Assembly: GCA_021396245.1 (NCBI GenBank)
Contig: WNYE01000109.1
Location: 1-64,000 of the forward strand
Length of the DNA stretch: 64,000 nucleotides
Reading direction: 5' to 3'
Origin: Sporothrix humicola
Lineage: Eukaryota; Ascomycota; Sordariomycetes; Ophiostomatales; Ophiostomataceae
In this document: piece by piece, positions 44,601 through 55,622 of the stretch
Position numbering within the stretch: position 1 is the first letter of the stretch
Layout of the letters: each line of letters opens with the position of its first letter
The notes under the pieces: generated by a model
The model's input: the letters and a program-made list of their open reading frames with translations, nothing else
Databases searched by the model: none
What the model was told of the DNA's origin: nothing
Position numbers and translations under genes: made by a program

Positions 44601-45673
44601 ATCTTGCCATCGAAAGCCGCTGTGGCAGTCAGATTCGGGTTCTCGGGGCTGAAGCGAGTCAGGAAAGCCCAGTTGGTGCCCTCCTGGAGCTCGCCAAACA
44701 TCTCGCCGTTATTGGGGTTCCACACCAGGGTGCGGTTGTCTTTGCCACAAGAGACCATAATGGTCGGGTCTTGCGGACACCAAGAGACGGACAGCACGCC
44801 CTGCTCGTGGCCGGCAAGCGTCTTTTCGGGCGCATTAGAGTTGCGCAGGTTCCAGAGGTAAATGACAGGCGTGTTGTCATCGGGGGAGGCAGTGATCAGC
44901 TTTGTCGAGTTTGTTGGGTCCCACGCAATGGAGCTGACCGACTTGCGGTTGTTGTTGAGTGTCAGGGAAGCCTTCTTCGTCTTGACATCCCACACCGTGA
45001 CCAGGCCGCCAGAGCTCCCTGTGGCCAGAATATGGGACACCTTCTTGTTCCAGGCCAGGCATTCGATGTCGTCGACGCGGGAGGCAGCGGCATTACCGAG
45101 CCGGAACGGGTTTTGGATGTCCTCGACGTTGTAGATGAAGAGCTCGCCCTTTGCGCCGGCGGTTGCGAGGATCTGGGGCTTCAGAGGGTTGAACTGGACG
45201 GCCTTGATTGCACCGCTGTGCTTCGTAGCGCGTTCAATGTGGGCATCCGGAGCGCCGGCCGCAAGCTTCTCGGCGTCCCAGAGGTCGAGCGACCCATTCT
45301 CCAAAGCACCTGCGATAACACCGCGTGGGTGATCGGCGTCGGGTGGTCCCCAGGCAATGTCGTAGAACCTATGACGAATGATTAGCAGCGCGCAAACGGG
45401 AGACAAAAGGGGCCTGCACACGGCCACTGATAAACCGAAAACAGGCCACAATTGTGGCACTCACCTCGAGTCGGTGCTGATGCTGTGGATTGGCTGGAGT
45501 TCGAGTCCATGGTCAGGGGTGTCCAAACTCAGATCCCAGATCTCGAGCTTCGTCTCGTCGGAGAAATCAGCATCGACAGCTCCAGCACGGGTGCCAGTGA
45601 CGAGAAACGGCTTGCCAGTGCCTGGCGACCAGGCAAAGACCGCTGTCCGCGGTATCTCCCGGAGGTGCACCAT
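41685..45673 (-). CDS. SEC31: COPII outer-coat protein Sec31
   Basis: Scaffold subunit of the COPII cage on ER exit sites; stimulates Sar1 GTP hydrolysis with Sec23. Three exons: 45465-45673, 41807-45368 and 41685-41729, 1271 residues. Intron 1 (96 bases) joins SISTDSR to FYDIAWGPPDADHPRGV; intron 2 (77 bases, TACTAAC branch) joins GNWM to the 14-residue conserved tail VGVKRLIAMSKATP. Domains: seven-blade WD40 propeller (1 to about 330; e.g. AGAKGELFIYNVED, AGHEQGVLSVSWCPQDP), acidic/lysine-rich linker, the ACE1 helical domain (about 540-720), a very Pro/Gly/Ala-rich Sec23-binding region (about 770-1130), and a C-terminal helical domain. A tiny last exon is easily missed by gene callers. Confidence 0.95.
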
Positions 45674-46514
45674 GCTGGGATGGAGTGAAAACGGCCGAGG
45701 CGCGAGGTGGTAGGGTCGAATGGGGTTCCGAGATGCTGCTCGTTGAGTTGAGCGACGGTGAACGGGTCCGAGAAAAGAGGAGGGGGGAATGAGAGCTAGG
45801 GAGCTATTTGTTTGCTCCAGAACAGATCCCGGCTCGAGGAGTAACGTAACCGGCAAGAATTGTGCTCCAAGAATTCACCAGCCGTGGTGGTTCTTCGTGC
45901 GATGGAGGCCGGTGACAATTGCAACAGTTGTGACAGATGTGGCAGCTTGTTTAGAACAGATTCCAGAATATGGAAAGGTGTGCGTGTCCTGTCCTCTTGA
46001 CCTAAGCATGCAAAGAAGGGGGGTTGTGCCAGGCCGTGGTGGGAACAGTCGAGTTGTCCTGTTGCGCTGGCCAATGTGGCATGTTGCTAGGGGCCAGGGG
46101 TTTGGCGCACGTGATAACACTAACCTCCAAGCAAGGGGAGGATGTGCAGCTTGGTGCCCCGCAGTTCTCACATTACACAATATTAGTACCTCCGTCCTCT
46201 GCATGTCAGTGAATTAGTATGAGAGAAACAGAGAATGTCCCTATTTGTGCCTGTAAGAAAAAAAATCTGGGCCGCTTCTTAGCGGCTGCAAGTGCTGCCA
46301 GACCGAAGCTTGTGCCTGGTTGCCTCGCTGCTGAACGCTGGGATCCGGTAGTATCTCCACGTTTTTTTTTTTTTGCTTCCTGTGATCTCTCTTATGTCGA
46401 TATTAACTTTTTATTGAAGTGCACTCCCACCCCTAGGCTTTCCCCTTTGTTTCTCGCTATTCACGCGTATCTGCCAAGCCAAAACGCCCTTTGTTGCAGA
46501 GCAGTACTGGGAGC
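45674..46514. other. Divergent promoter between SEC31 and the RRM gene
   Basis: 841 bases. Contains CACGTG at 46108-46113 and a T run at 46362-46372. No coding region supported. Confidence 0.55.
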
Positions 46515-47115
46515 ATGACGGAGACAGCCCGGTGGAAGGCCACGGTCTATGTCGGCGGCCTTGGGCCTCAAGTGACCGTGGCCAATGTCCACGATGCGTT
46601 TGTTCCCTTTGGCGACATTGCTGATATCTCACTGCCCAAAAACGACAGGAATCGTCTTAATGGTAGAAGCGGCAGAACAAACGGTGAAAACGAAGAGAGC
46701 ACAGCTGCAGATTTGGAACCTGGCGGCCACCGTGGATTTGCATATGTCGAGTATGAGGACGCCGATGACGCAAAAGAAGCCATTGACAACATGGACAAGT
46801 CTGAATTGTTCGGCCGCAGCATCAAGGTCACGGCCGCCAAACCGCCCAAGGCAGCGAACGAGGGCTTAGGCAGCAAAACGGCTCTTTGGAACCAGGTACG
46901 TTGGCGTGATATGCACTTCCAATACCAACTCGATATACATCATTCCCCCCCCCGGAGGTCTAACAGCGTCACAGGAAGCGTGGATTGCTCAGAACTCTGC
47001 AGCCGAGGATGGCCAAACAGCACCAGAGACAGAAGCAGGTGACGGCCAGCAGCCAGGCGAGGACCCAATGGAAGGATTGGAGGGTTTGGATGTGGCTGGA
47101 CCACGACAGCAATGA
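46515..47115 (+). CDS. PPIE/Cyp33-like RRM protein lacking the isomerase domain
   Basis: Exons 46515-46895 and 46975-47115 encode 173 residues; the 79-base intron is GTACGT...GTCACAG. One RNA-recognition motif fills residues 8-110: RNP2 VYVGGL and RNP1 HRGFAYVEY, with the PPIE-type features FVPFGDIADISLP and AIDNMDKSELFGRSIKV. Compared with human PPIE, a charged Asn/Arg/Gly insert (about 45-70) sits between the two RNP motifs, and no cyclophilin domain follows; instead there is a short acidic tail after EAWIAQNS. A role in the spliceosome is inferred from the RRM match alone. Confidence 0.85.
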
Positions 47116-47438
47116 TAGCGATGATAATAATGACGGAAGGGCTCTACAGACTCAGGATACCACGCGCAATCTGATTTATTTTACCCCTAGTTATGCTGCA
47201 TTTGGCGAGCATCACAAGGAGACGGACGTTTGCCTACAGTTGGTAAGACCTTATGCAATTCGGTTGGCCTATGTAATATATACGCATACAAAAGAGGGCG
47301 AACAAACAGCCAATGTTCAATCTTGGACACCCTTTGCCTTTGCCCGTTCTAGAACCCCCCCTTTAAAGAAAATAGATTCCCATCACTGCCCCCGTCACCG
47401 CCAAAAGAAAACCCCCTTTTTCGTATAGCAGCCGGCAC
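47116..47438. other. Convergent 3' regions
   Basis: 323 bases between the RRM gene stop and the small mitochondrial protein stop. No gene seen. Confidence 0.6.
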
Positions 47439-48060
47439 TTAGTGGTGCTCAGCCTCGGCGACGTGCTCAGCGGCACGGTTCTGGCGCTTCAGGCGGATGG
47501 TGCCATCGACAAGGAAGTGGCGGATGCTGGAGTAACCGGCAGCAAAGATGGCAAAGCCAACGACGACACCTTGTTGTGTTAGCCGCTTGTGACAATGTCA
47601 ATTCAAAAGCTGCGCCAAACTTACCAAGGGGAACCAGCTCGGCGGGAATCTGCTTGAGCCGGCGCATTCTCTGGGTGAAGGTATGGGCTATAGCATATCG
47701 GTTAGCTGTGATTTTGTATGCCGCGGTGATGTTTGGGTCGGTCGTCCGTTCCGGCACGTATCGGGACCTCCTCCCTCAAAGGTGGTCTTTTGCTGTTCTT
47801 TCTTTTTGTCCATCGAGGGGGGCCGTGCCGGGCAGATTTGCAGTGCCGTTTCGTGTCATCGCGTGGCACCGGCGTTCACATACCGGAGTGTTCCTCCTTC
47901 TACGCAGTGAGTGGTCAGCATCACATGTCTGGTGGCCTCGGTAATGGATGGGCACGGGGCCTGTTGAAGACGATTATGCAAATGCGAAACCTACAGGAAT
48001 TGGGCGCATCATGCGCATCGTAGGCCGGAAGGCCTGGAGAGCCCGTCTGGTAGCGTACAT
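47439..48060 (-). CDS. Small single-span mitochondrial membrane protein, possibly MLRQ/B12D (NDUFA4)-like
   Basis: Three exons (47991-48060, 47625-47687, 47439-47569) give an 87-residue protein; introns are 303 and 55 bases, both GT-AG with GCTAAC branch sites. The product starts MYATRRALQAFRPTMRMMRP, an Arg-rich amphipathic presequence-like start, then RLKQIPAELVPLGVVVGF running into one membrane helix (about 44-63), VDGTIRLKRQN, and a His/Glu tail. The PxxLxPL turn followed by a helix recalls the MLRQ/B12D family, whose animal member NDUFA4 is a cytochrome oxidase subunit. I am fairly sure the gene is real but only tentative about the family. It is divergent from COX12. Confidence 0.7.
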
Positions 48061-48635
48061 CTTGACGTGTGGGGAGGTCGGAGGGCAATATTTTCGGAGG
48101 TCGGATGCGGTGGATGCGGAGCAAACGGCGATGTCGTCGGTGGTGGTGAGGCGGAAAAAGAGAAAAAGGGAAAAGTGAGGTCACTTCAGCTGGGAGGTTC
48201 GAATCAAATGCGTCAAATTAGGGCGGGACTGCCTCAGCAGCGCCTGGTTTGCCCATTCTTTTGAGCCGGTGTTACGGCTTTTTTTACTGGGCTTCGGTTG
48301 GTCGGTCACAGCTTGTCCCAATTCTACGGCGGGGAGTCAATAAAATCAAATCAAAATAAAAATGCAAAAATAGGAAAATGGCACGCAAGATCAGCCCATA
48401 GCGTGAGGCTGCCTTGTTTTTCAGGCCACAACAGCCGCTTTCCTTCTTCACCCGCTACCAACGCATTGTTCCGAGCGAGCGAATCGAGCCCATTCTAATC
48501 CCAAGCTGCATTGCCCTCAAACAACAGCTCACCCACGCTCTCCTTTCGCTACCAACCACGATCGCCCGCTCCACGACCCCTTTGACCAACTCTACCACAG
48601 CAATCCGAATCAATTGACTCTCTCTGACCTTCAAG
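48061..48635. promoter_or_regulatory. Divergent promoter of the small mitochondrial gene and COX12
   Basis: 575 bases between two head-to-head mitochondrial genes. CT-rich just before the COX12 start. No recognised binding site stands out. Shared control is inferred from arrangement only. Confidence 0.5.
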
Positions 48636-49350
48636 ATGTCTGACGACGAGCGTGTTACCAAGCCCTTCAAGTTCGTCACTGGTAAGTCGATACTTCATTA
48701 CCCGTAAATGCGCTCGCGAGGTAGAAAAAAATTCACAAGATGCATCGTATGACACAATTGCTAACAATCATTGCCTGCAGCCGGTATGTCAATATCCTAA
48801 CGGCGCCCTCCCACGACTTCCCGACGACGGACTCATTTCCATAGCCGGTAGCCGCCTAGTTGGAAATGCGACTTGCGGCACCACCAGATTCACAAAACGA
48901 GGACTGGGGCCTGTTTCCAGGTTATTTTCGATTATCTCGGTTACTGATATTCGCTCTCAGGTGTCGATGCGCGGTTCCCCAACACGAACCAGACCAAGCA
49001 CTGCTGGCAAAACTACGTCGACTACCACAAGTGCATCCTGGCCAAGGGCGAAGACTTTGCTCCCTGCCGTCAGGTTCGTCCACCCCACTTCCGGCTCCGG
49101 CGGCTCGATCCCGGATACCGCCCGCACGATTCGTCCTTCTGCTAACCAACCTCTCAGTTCTGGCTCGCCTACCGGTCGTTGTGCCCCAGTGGTTGGGTAA
49201 GTTATTCACGCAGAAAGGAGGCCCATGGTGTGGGCATACGAGCATCACATGTATTTTATAGTCCGGATTTGACATACTAACACATGCCTGCAGTACAAGC
49301 GCTGGGACGATCAGAGAGAAGCCGGCACTTTCCCGGTCCGCCTGGAGTAG
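48636..49350 (+). CDS. COX12: Cytochrome c oxidase subunit VIb (Cox12)
   Basis: Intermembrane-space subunit of complex IV, imported by the Mia40 pathway. My model has five exons: 48636-48681, 48781-48783, 48961-49073, 49158-49196 and 49294-49350, giving 85 residues. The Cys pattern is C31-x9-C41 and C52-x10-C63, the hallmark of this family, within KHCWQNYVDYHKC and PCRQFWLAYRSLC. Exon 2 is only CCG: a complete 3' splice signal (CTAAC...CTGCAG) is followed by CCG and then by GTATGT. Including it gives FVTAGVDARF; skipping it gives FVTGVDARF, also in frame. From memory of homologues the alanine form is expected. Introns are 99, 177, 84 and 97 bases. Gene identity is secure; the microexon is proposed. 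Confidence 0.93.
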
Positions 49351-49868
49351 ACTTGGTCAAGGAGATAAATGTATAGATTGATTGGTGTTGTACACATTGA
49401 GCTTTGTTATGGTGGAAGGGACATGGCCAGATAGAAGCATTCAAACGTTGGTTCGTATTGTATCAATACACTAAAATTTAAACGTTCACACCGCCCACAG
49501 TCCTAATATGCTGCATACGCCTTAACATTGCACATCGACAGGACATTATGCTGTGGCATTGACCTGATACACATTGTTGATTGCACTACGTCGTCCATCG
49601 GTCGAAACTAGTAAGTATCTACAGGTAGACACCGAAATGCTTGGGTGAAAGTCGGGAATATATGAATAATAATAGTACAGAGTAATCATGACGGTATCAA
49701 TGCAAAGTCATAAAACATGCTGCCAAGCGCCAACGCGCTTTAACAAACCAAAAAGAAAAGGACGAAGAAGAGGATCAGGGAAGCAGAAGACGGGAGGAAA
49801 TGCAACTGGTGTCGGGGGGTAAAACAATAAAACATGACAGGTTCGAACTCTGGCACCGGCGCTGTCCA
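49351..49868. other. Convergent 3' regions of COX12 and SDE2
   Basis: 518 AT-rich bases between stop codons; nothing else recognised. Confidence 0.6.
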
Positions 49869-50738
49869 TCACTCGCCCTTGGCATCTTCATCGTCTGAGC
49901 TCATGAATTCGTCGTCCTCGTCATCAAACCCGAAAAACATATTCGCCTTCCCCTTGCCTTTCAAGGCTGCTGCAGATGCTTGTTCGGGGTCCGGCGAGTT
50001 GGGGTTGCCAGTGCTTGGACCGTCATCCGTATCCTCGCTCTCGCATTTGCCTTCTGATGCAGAAGACGTGTTTGATCCCGCAGAGGTGCCGAGCTGCATG
50101 TTGTCGACAATCTGCCGGCTTGCCATGGCCGAAATCACAGCAGCACGTGTCCGCTCATTGGCCTCCTCTTTGTCCTCAACCCACTTACCATCAAGGCGCC
50201 CTTTCCCACCATTCTTTATGTCCTCTTCCCTCTTTTCTGCCGTCTCGACAATATCCTCCCATCTCTGTCGCCTTTTTTCCTTCTCTTTCCGGTCCATCTC
50301 CGGCTTGATGGCCAAGTATTCCGCCAGATTCTTTGCTTCTGTCACGGTCCGGAGGCGACGACCATCGAGATTGCGGCTTGAGCCATTATCTTCTGCCTGG
50401 TTCTTCTTGCGTTTCGACGACATACGACCGCCTGCCGCACGTAGCTGGGAGCCAAAACCACCCTTTCCGCCCGGGACGGGTATTGAGAGGCGCAAGCTGA
50501 CAAATTCATCGTGTGGTGTTGAAAGCAGGGCACCGACATTGCTTGTGCCATCGCGGGGTAGCTGTTTATTTCCGAGTGTCGTAAGGATGAGGCGTGTTTG
50601 GATTGGCGGTAAACGCTCGTATAGACTGTCCCACAGTTCGTTGATTGAGGTTGACGAGGCTACCGGAAGAGAATAAGTTGAAGGCAGGCCATCGCCAGGA
50701 ATGCCCGTGACCAAAACATTGACTGTTCTGTCGCTCAT
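49869..50738 (-). CDS. SDE2: Sde2 splicing/genome-maintenance factor with ubiquitin-like N-terminus
   Basis: Single exon of 289 residues starting MSDRTVNVLVTG. Residues 1 to about 88 look like a ubiquitin fold (TSINELWDSLYERLPP then LILTTLGNKQL). It ends at the processing motif GGKGGFGSQLRAAGGRM (Gly90-Gly91 before Lys92-Gly-Gly). In fission yeast Sde2 is cut after the double glycine by ubiquitin proteases, and the Lys-starting C-terminal part joins the spliceosome to promote removal of selected introns. The Sde2 domain follows (LDGRRLRTVTEAKNLAEYLA), then a Lys/Glu coiled region and an acidic tail rich in Asp/Glu/Ser. The start follows family expectation; the frame opens further upstream without conserved residues. 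Confidence 0.92.
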   Translation of the reverse strand: MSDRTVNVLVTGIPGDGLPSTYSLPVASSTSINELWDSLYERLPPIQTRLILTTLGNKQLPRDGTSNVGALLSTPHDEFVSLRLSIPVPGGKGGFGSQLRAAGGRMSSKRKKNQAEDNGSSRNLDGRRLRTVTEAKNLAEYLAIKPEMDRKEKEKRRQRWEDIVETAEKREEDIKNGGKGRLDGKWVEDKEEANERTRAAVISAMASRQIVDNMQLGTSAGSNTSSASEGKCESEDTDDGPSTGNPNSPDPEQASAAALKGKGKANMFFGFDDEDDEFMSSDDEDAKGE

Positions 50739-51193
50739 TTTTAAAGTTTGTGATAAATAATTCGTGGTTGATGATATGCGGTGAGATTTTCGCGTTGTTG
50801 AAGATATTGCGAATTCAGCGCGCGATGGATATGCGTGACGGCTTGTAAAGTTGGGAACGATAAGATACAGTGACAACCATCCATTCGCCCCTTATGCGAT
50901 TGTGCTGTCACATGATAATACACACGTGACGTATGACTAATACTGCACGTATGGCGGGGCAGTTGAACAATTACCTAATCTTTCTCAAGCCCTACTTGGC
51001 CCGTGCACACAAGGAACTTTCACAAAAAATTCAATATGCGCCAACCACCATTCGGAGCTAGTGGGTGTGGGCAGAACCTGACCTAACATTTTTTTGCCCT
51101 TGCGCTGTCCCCATCCTTTGACTGAACAATCTCGAACTTTTCCTTGCAACACAAATTATCACCAAACACCTTTCTACGGACAAACGATTCAAA
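50739..51193. promoter_or_regulatory. Divergent promoter between SDE2 and eS10
   Basis: 455 bases. A composite CACGTGACGTATGAC at 50923-50937 overlaps an E-box (CACGTG) and a CRE-like TGACGT. Function inferred from position only. Confidence 0.5.
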
Positions 51194-52095
51194 ATGTTGA
51201 TCCCGAAGGCCGACCGCAAGAAGATCCACGAGTCCCTCTTCCGTGAGGGTGTGCTCGTGGCACCGAAGAAGTACGTCGACGAAAACCCCGATACCTGACG
51301 AAGCGATTTTCCCTGCAACTCTACACCTGTGCATCTCGTCAACTTGCACGAACCCGACAGCCATCGCCGATGCGCACAAACGTCGAACCGCTTCCAGAAC
51401 ACGAAATGCTAACATATTGCTTTTTTTCCCCGTGCAGCTTCGAGATTCCTCACCCGGAGATCGACACCAAGAACCTTTACGTGATCAAGGTGCGATACCC
51501 TCGACCCGACTTCCGCCCGGCAAGCGACGATGCGGCGTCATAACCAAATCCATATTCTGCGCAACAAACAACTAACTGGTGAAAAAATAGGCCTGCCAGT
51601 CCCTGACCTCGAAGGGCTTTGTCAAGACTCAGTTCTCTTGGCAGTGGTACTACTACACTCTCACCCCCGAGGTACGCAGATTCCGATCCCCAAACAGAAG
51701 ACGGCCCCGCACCCTGGAAATTTGTCGAAAGTTGATACTGGAGACGGTGGAATGGCTCAGGATACCTGGATATTTGGCTGGACGGACGTACTGACATTTT
51801 GACTTTGCAGGGCCTCGACTACCTCCGCGAGTGGCTCCACCTGCCCGCTGAGATTGTGCCCTCCACCCATATCAAGCAGCAGCGGTCTCACGCCCCTCCC
51901 CGTGGCATGATGGGCGGCGAGGAGCGCGAGCGTCGGCCGTTCGGCGGCCGTGGCCGTGGTGACCGGGGAGACCGCGATGGCGGCTACAGGAGACGTGATG
52001 CTGGTGAGGGCAAGGAGGGTGGTGCCCCTGGCGAGTTTGCTCCTCAGTTCCGTGGTGGCTTCGGCCGTGGCCGTGGTGCCGCTCCCCCGTCTTAA
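51194..52095 (+). CDS. RPS10: Ribosomal protein eS10
   Basis: 40S subunit protein near the mRNA entry region. Four exons, 51194-51270, 51438-51489, 51591-51671 and 51811-52095, encode 164 residues. Introns of 167, 101 and 139 bases all start GT and end AG. Splicing yields the family sequence MLIPKADRKKIHESLFREG, VAPKNFEIPHPEIDTKNLYV, SKGFVKTQFSWQWYYYTLTP and GLDYLREWLHLPAEIVPST, followed by the expected Gly/Arg-rich tail (RGRGDRGDRDGG). The upstream ATG-rich alternatives are not needed. Intron-rich small ribosomal genes are typical of filamentous fungi. It faces SDE2 head to head. Confidence 0.96.
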
Positions 52096-52629
52096 GGCTA
52101 TCGCTAGCAGTATGACAAAAACGACTTTATAACCGACAATTTTCTCTCTAACCCAAAATCTCATACATTACAACGGCGCCGGATGTAGTAAAAACACGAC
52201 GGGTTTATTAAAAAGAACGGCCGATTGGGAGTTTATTTGTTTGTTTCTGGGGAGGGATTTAGGGTCAACCAAGTTCTTCTTTTTTGTATCGCAGAACTCG
52301 AGATATGCTTAAAATATCAAAAAAAGAAAGAAAAGGCTTTTCACGCGTACCACTATTTTTACCAGAAAATGACTTGCATGAGATGATCCAAACGATAACT
52401 TTGTTGAAGCAAGAAATTAAGCATCGAGGCCCGCTTATGAGGCAGGATATTTCACGATTTTATGTGAGATGCAACTCTAAAAAATGTGTAGCACTGAAAG
52501 CCGTGGAACTCCAGCAGCACAACCTCGGGAAGAGTCAACTCCAATAACGCCATCTAATACCCAAGCAGAAAAAAAAAACATGATCAGTGATAAAAAGAAG
52601 GGGAAAATACAAGAGGAGCAATCGTAATA
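52096..52629. other. Convergent 3' regions of eS10 and the Tag1-like gene
   Basis: 534 AT-rich bases between stop codons. An 87-codon open frame (52284-52547) has AT-rich composition and no recognisable similarity; not called. Confidence 0.55.
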
Positions 52630-55622
52630 CTACGGCCTCACATGGGCACCAATGCCTGCACCTTCATACCAAATTTTCTGTCTCCACAGCCCAATCTTCA
52701 CCCCGACCTCTGCTTTGGCATCCAGTTTAAGAAGTCCACCGAGGGCTTTCCGCAGCTTGTCAAATCCAACAGAATCGGGAGACCACTCCACGGGCAGCTT
52801 TGGCGTCTCTGAAAGCCCAGGTGGCGCACCAAAAATAGAATCAGACACGATGTTGCCGACAGGTTCGGTGTGGTTATAATATGCTGTTGCGTTGATAGAT
52901 TCGATGTAGAGCGTGTTCTTCGTCAGGGGTGAGGCCAGAATAAAAGTTGCCGTAGATGAAAATATGTGGAATGTGGCATCACGAATAAAGCTGTGCTTGG
53001 CCGTGTCCTCGCCTCCATCGCCATCCCCTGTCCCACCATCGTCCTCGTTGCCCGGTAATGATAACCTGGGTGCCTGAACCGTAAAATTGAACTTGGAAAG
53101 CGCGTCTCCGATAATTGGCTGTAATGGGATACTCTCGGGATATGCCCGTATGGTAAGTGAGACATTGAAGCCAGAAACAAACTCAGAGAGGAGGTTGCGG
53201 CCGGTTTCGATACCACGCTCGCCGCTAAGTGAAGGGTCCCATGTTGCGTACACGACCAGGTTCGTGTTGTTTCCTGCTATGACATTAAGATTTTTGGCAC
53301 TCGCTATACCAATCAGTGTGTCATTGCAAAGAACGTGGACACTAATAAAAGGAATGTGTGCCGCATACTCTGTCGGGTTCGTGATATTTACCACCGCCTG
53401 CAGGTTGATTGCGTCCTGGGTGGTATCTAAAATCTCAATGTCTCCGATCTGAGGTGTAAGTCCGTTTAGTGATCCAGATGGGATCGCTGCCGAGGAGAAA
53501 CACACCTGGGTGTTAGTCAAAGGCTAAAATGGCCAGCTGTCCCCCGTCTGGCGATAACCGTATCAATAATGACGTTTGGGCCATCACTAACAACCTTCCA
53601 GGAGGAGACAAACCTAGTACGGACGTTTTACAGGAATCTTTCCTTCGGCAGGTACATCCTTGAGTTCGAGCTGCCCCAGAACAGTATCGACGCGAATATC
53701 AACAAGAGCCTTAATCTCCAGGTCAACATGGTCGGCACCAAAGAGAAGCTTTTGGATGACCTCTGTAAGGATGTCGCCGTCCGTGACGTTGAGGGGGGCA
53801 GCATCAATCCTGGACTGAATCTTGAGCGTGGCCTCCTGATCCGGCGTCGCCTTGGTCATGGTCGAGTTGGCGTCCTGCCATTTGTCAAGATTCAACTCGC
53901 CAAGCTTGTCGCCATGATAAAATACGTCAGCGCTGGCGCGAACACTTGTCACGTTAATGGCAAAGTTCATCTGTGAAGGTAAGCCAGCGGTAACCAGGAT
54001 GGTGCCGGACACAGTTGGGTTCGACTCTGGCTCATCCGGGTCGGCCAGGGGATCGGGAAGGGTAAATTTGACATCCGTCAAAGAAAAGTCTCGGATCAAG
54101 TTGTCGAATGTTCTGCCAGGGAAGGGAATGGGAACAGTGACACTTGAGAGGATATCGCTAATCCATCCTGGGGTGCTGTCGAGAGGTTGTTTCTTGCCGC
54201 GAACAAAGACCACGGCGTCGTGCCCATTGAGGTATTGTTTCAAAAACAAATCCAAGGGCGATGATTCGGTCCCTGGGCACGCAGCAGTTAAAGATTCTGG
54301 AAGCTCCTGAACAGTGCCATTCACGTCAATATTGACGGTAGATTGTGGGCGCAAGGCGACTGGTGCAGTGATAGCATCAGCAACTTGAATTGCCGGGTCG
54401 AGCGGGTTGCAATTTGGGACGAAAACCTCAAAAGCCAAAGGGGGAATGTTGAACTGCAAAGGAAACTCGTTGTACGCAGAAATTGATAGCTCAGCGCCCA
54501 TTACTCGATCACTCTTGCCTGGGATATCAATCTCTTCAAAGATGATACGATCAATATCGTATTTCGGGAGGCTGGGAACTTGGTCGGCTACACAAAATAT
54601 CAGTTAGAATTTGAATTTGGTGAAATAAAATGCATTCGTCCACAGCAACGCCGGCATTTTTAAGACAAAAATTAAGAAATGAGAAGGGAAATGAAAAAGA
54701 AAAAGAAAACAGAGAAAAATAAACAAGGGGAGAGTATTGAAAAGACCCATTTGACAACATCGTTTTACACGATAAACTTCTCCCCAAAATATAACGACGC
54801 AAAGGAACGGTAGAGATATTGACCTTCAAAAGTAAGCGACTCAGATACAGTATGAGTGCCCAAGGGAATGAACCCTGTCTTTAGGGTGATATCCGCGTTT
54901 CCACGAAGGCGGACGGAGCCAAGGCGACCTTCGAGCCACTGGTTCGCAATGCCGCGGATGCCATCTGCATCACCAGGCGCCAAGTTGGCAACAAAATCAA
55001 TGGCTGTTGTGTGCCCGTCAACCAGGTCGATGACCAAGGGTGGGATCTGAGCCGACCCTAGAAGGACATTGGAGAACTCGGGGAGATAGACGCTGACGAT
55101 TGTCTGTTCGGTGCCCAGTTTGCGCACAATCCAAGTTGCAGTTTGGCCGATGCGTCTGACCTGTTCATTCTTCACTCTCGAGCCGTCGAGACGAAAGTTC
55201 GCTTGAATGCGCGCACGTACGCCGTCGGCGGTGATTGATTCGAGCGACAGGTTGGTTGGCTCGATGACAACACCTTGTTTTGCATACTCCTCGACCGCAG
55301 CAGGCACGAAATATGCCACGACGATGATAGACACCGAGGCCAGTGCCAGGACTAGGATGGCCACTATCGATGGCCACCGTCTGCTGGATTTCTTGTTGGA
55401 AAGGACAGATCCCCGGTCGCTGCTTAAAACTGGAGAATCAAAGGTTGCGTCATCGCTGAGCGATGCGCCGCCATAGCCCAACGATGGGCCGGCGCTACTC
55501 TCTGCAAGGAGAGGGGTCGATTCGACTGCATCACCGCCCGTCCCTGCCGAAGAATTTGCGGGTGCGTCCCGTTCGTGCTCGGTGCTGAGCAGAGGCGATC
55601 GGTCGTGTTCGATGTCGACCAT
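52630..55622 (-). CDS. Tag1-like vacuolar membrane protein (DUF3712 type)
   Basis: Three exons, 54824-55622, 53625-54587 and 52630-53486, give 872 residues. Intron 1 (236 bases) is GTCAAT...TTCTAAC...TGTAG and joins LTFEADQVPSLPKYD. Intron 2 (138 bases) has a weak 5' site GTCCGT; its 3' end CGGCAG lies at a normal distance from GACTAAC, whereas the nearer CCCAG is too close to the branch, giving PVKPIPSGSLNGLTP. The protein has an acidic/Ser-rich cytosolic N-terminus, one membrane span at 84-106 (SIVAILVLALASVSIIVVAYF) and a long lumenal part of repeated beta-rich LEA-like modules with many NxT/S sites. This fits Tag1 of yeast, a vacuolar protein involved in ending autophagy. Function is inferred; the family call is moderate. 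Confidence 0.78.

Noticed and set aside
44102..45385. 427-residue plus-strand open frame antisense to SEC31
   Set aside because: Antisense shadow of the WD40 region; no conserved motif.
52284..52547. 87-residue plus-strand open frame after eS10
   Set aside because: AT-rich intergenic composition and no similarity; convergent 3' region.
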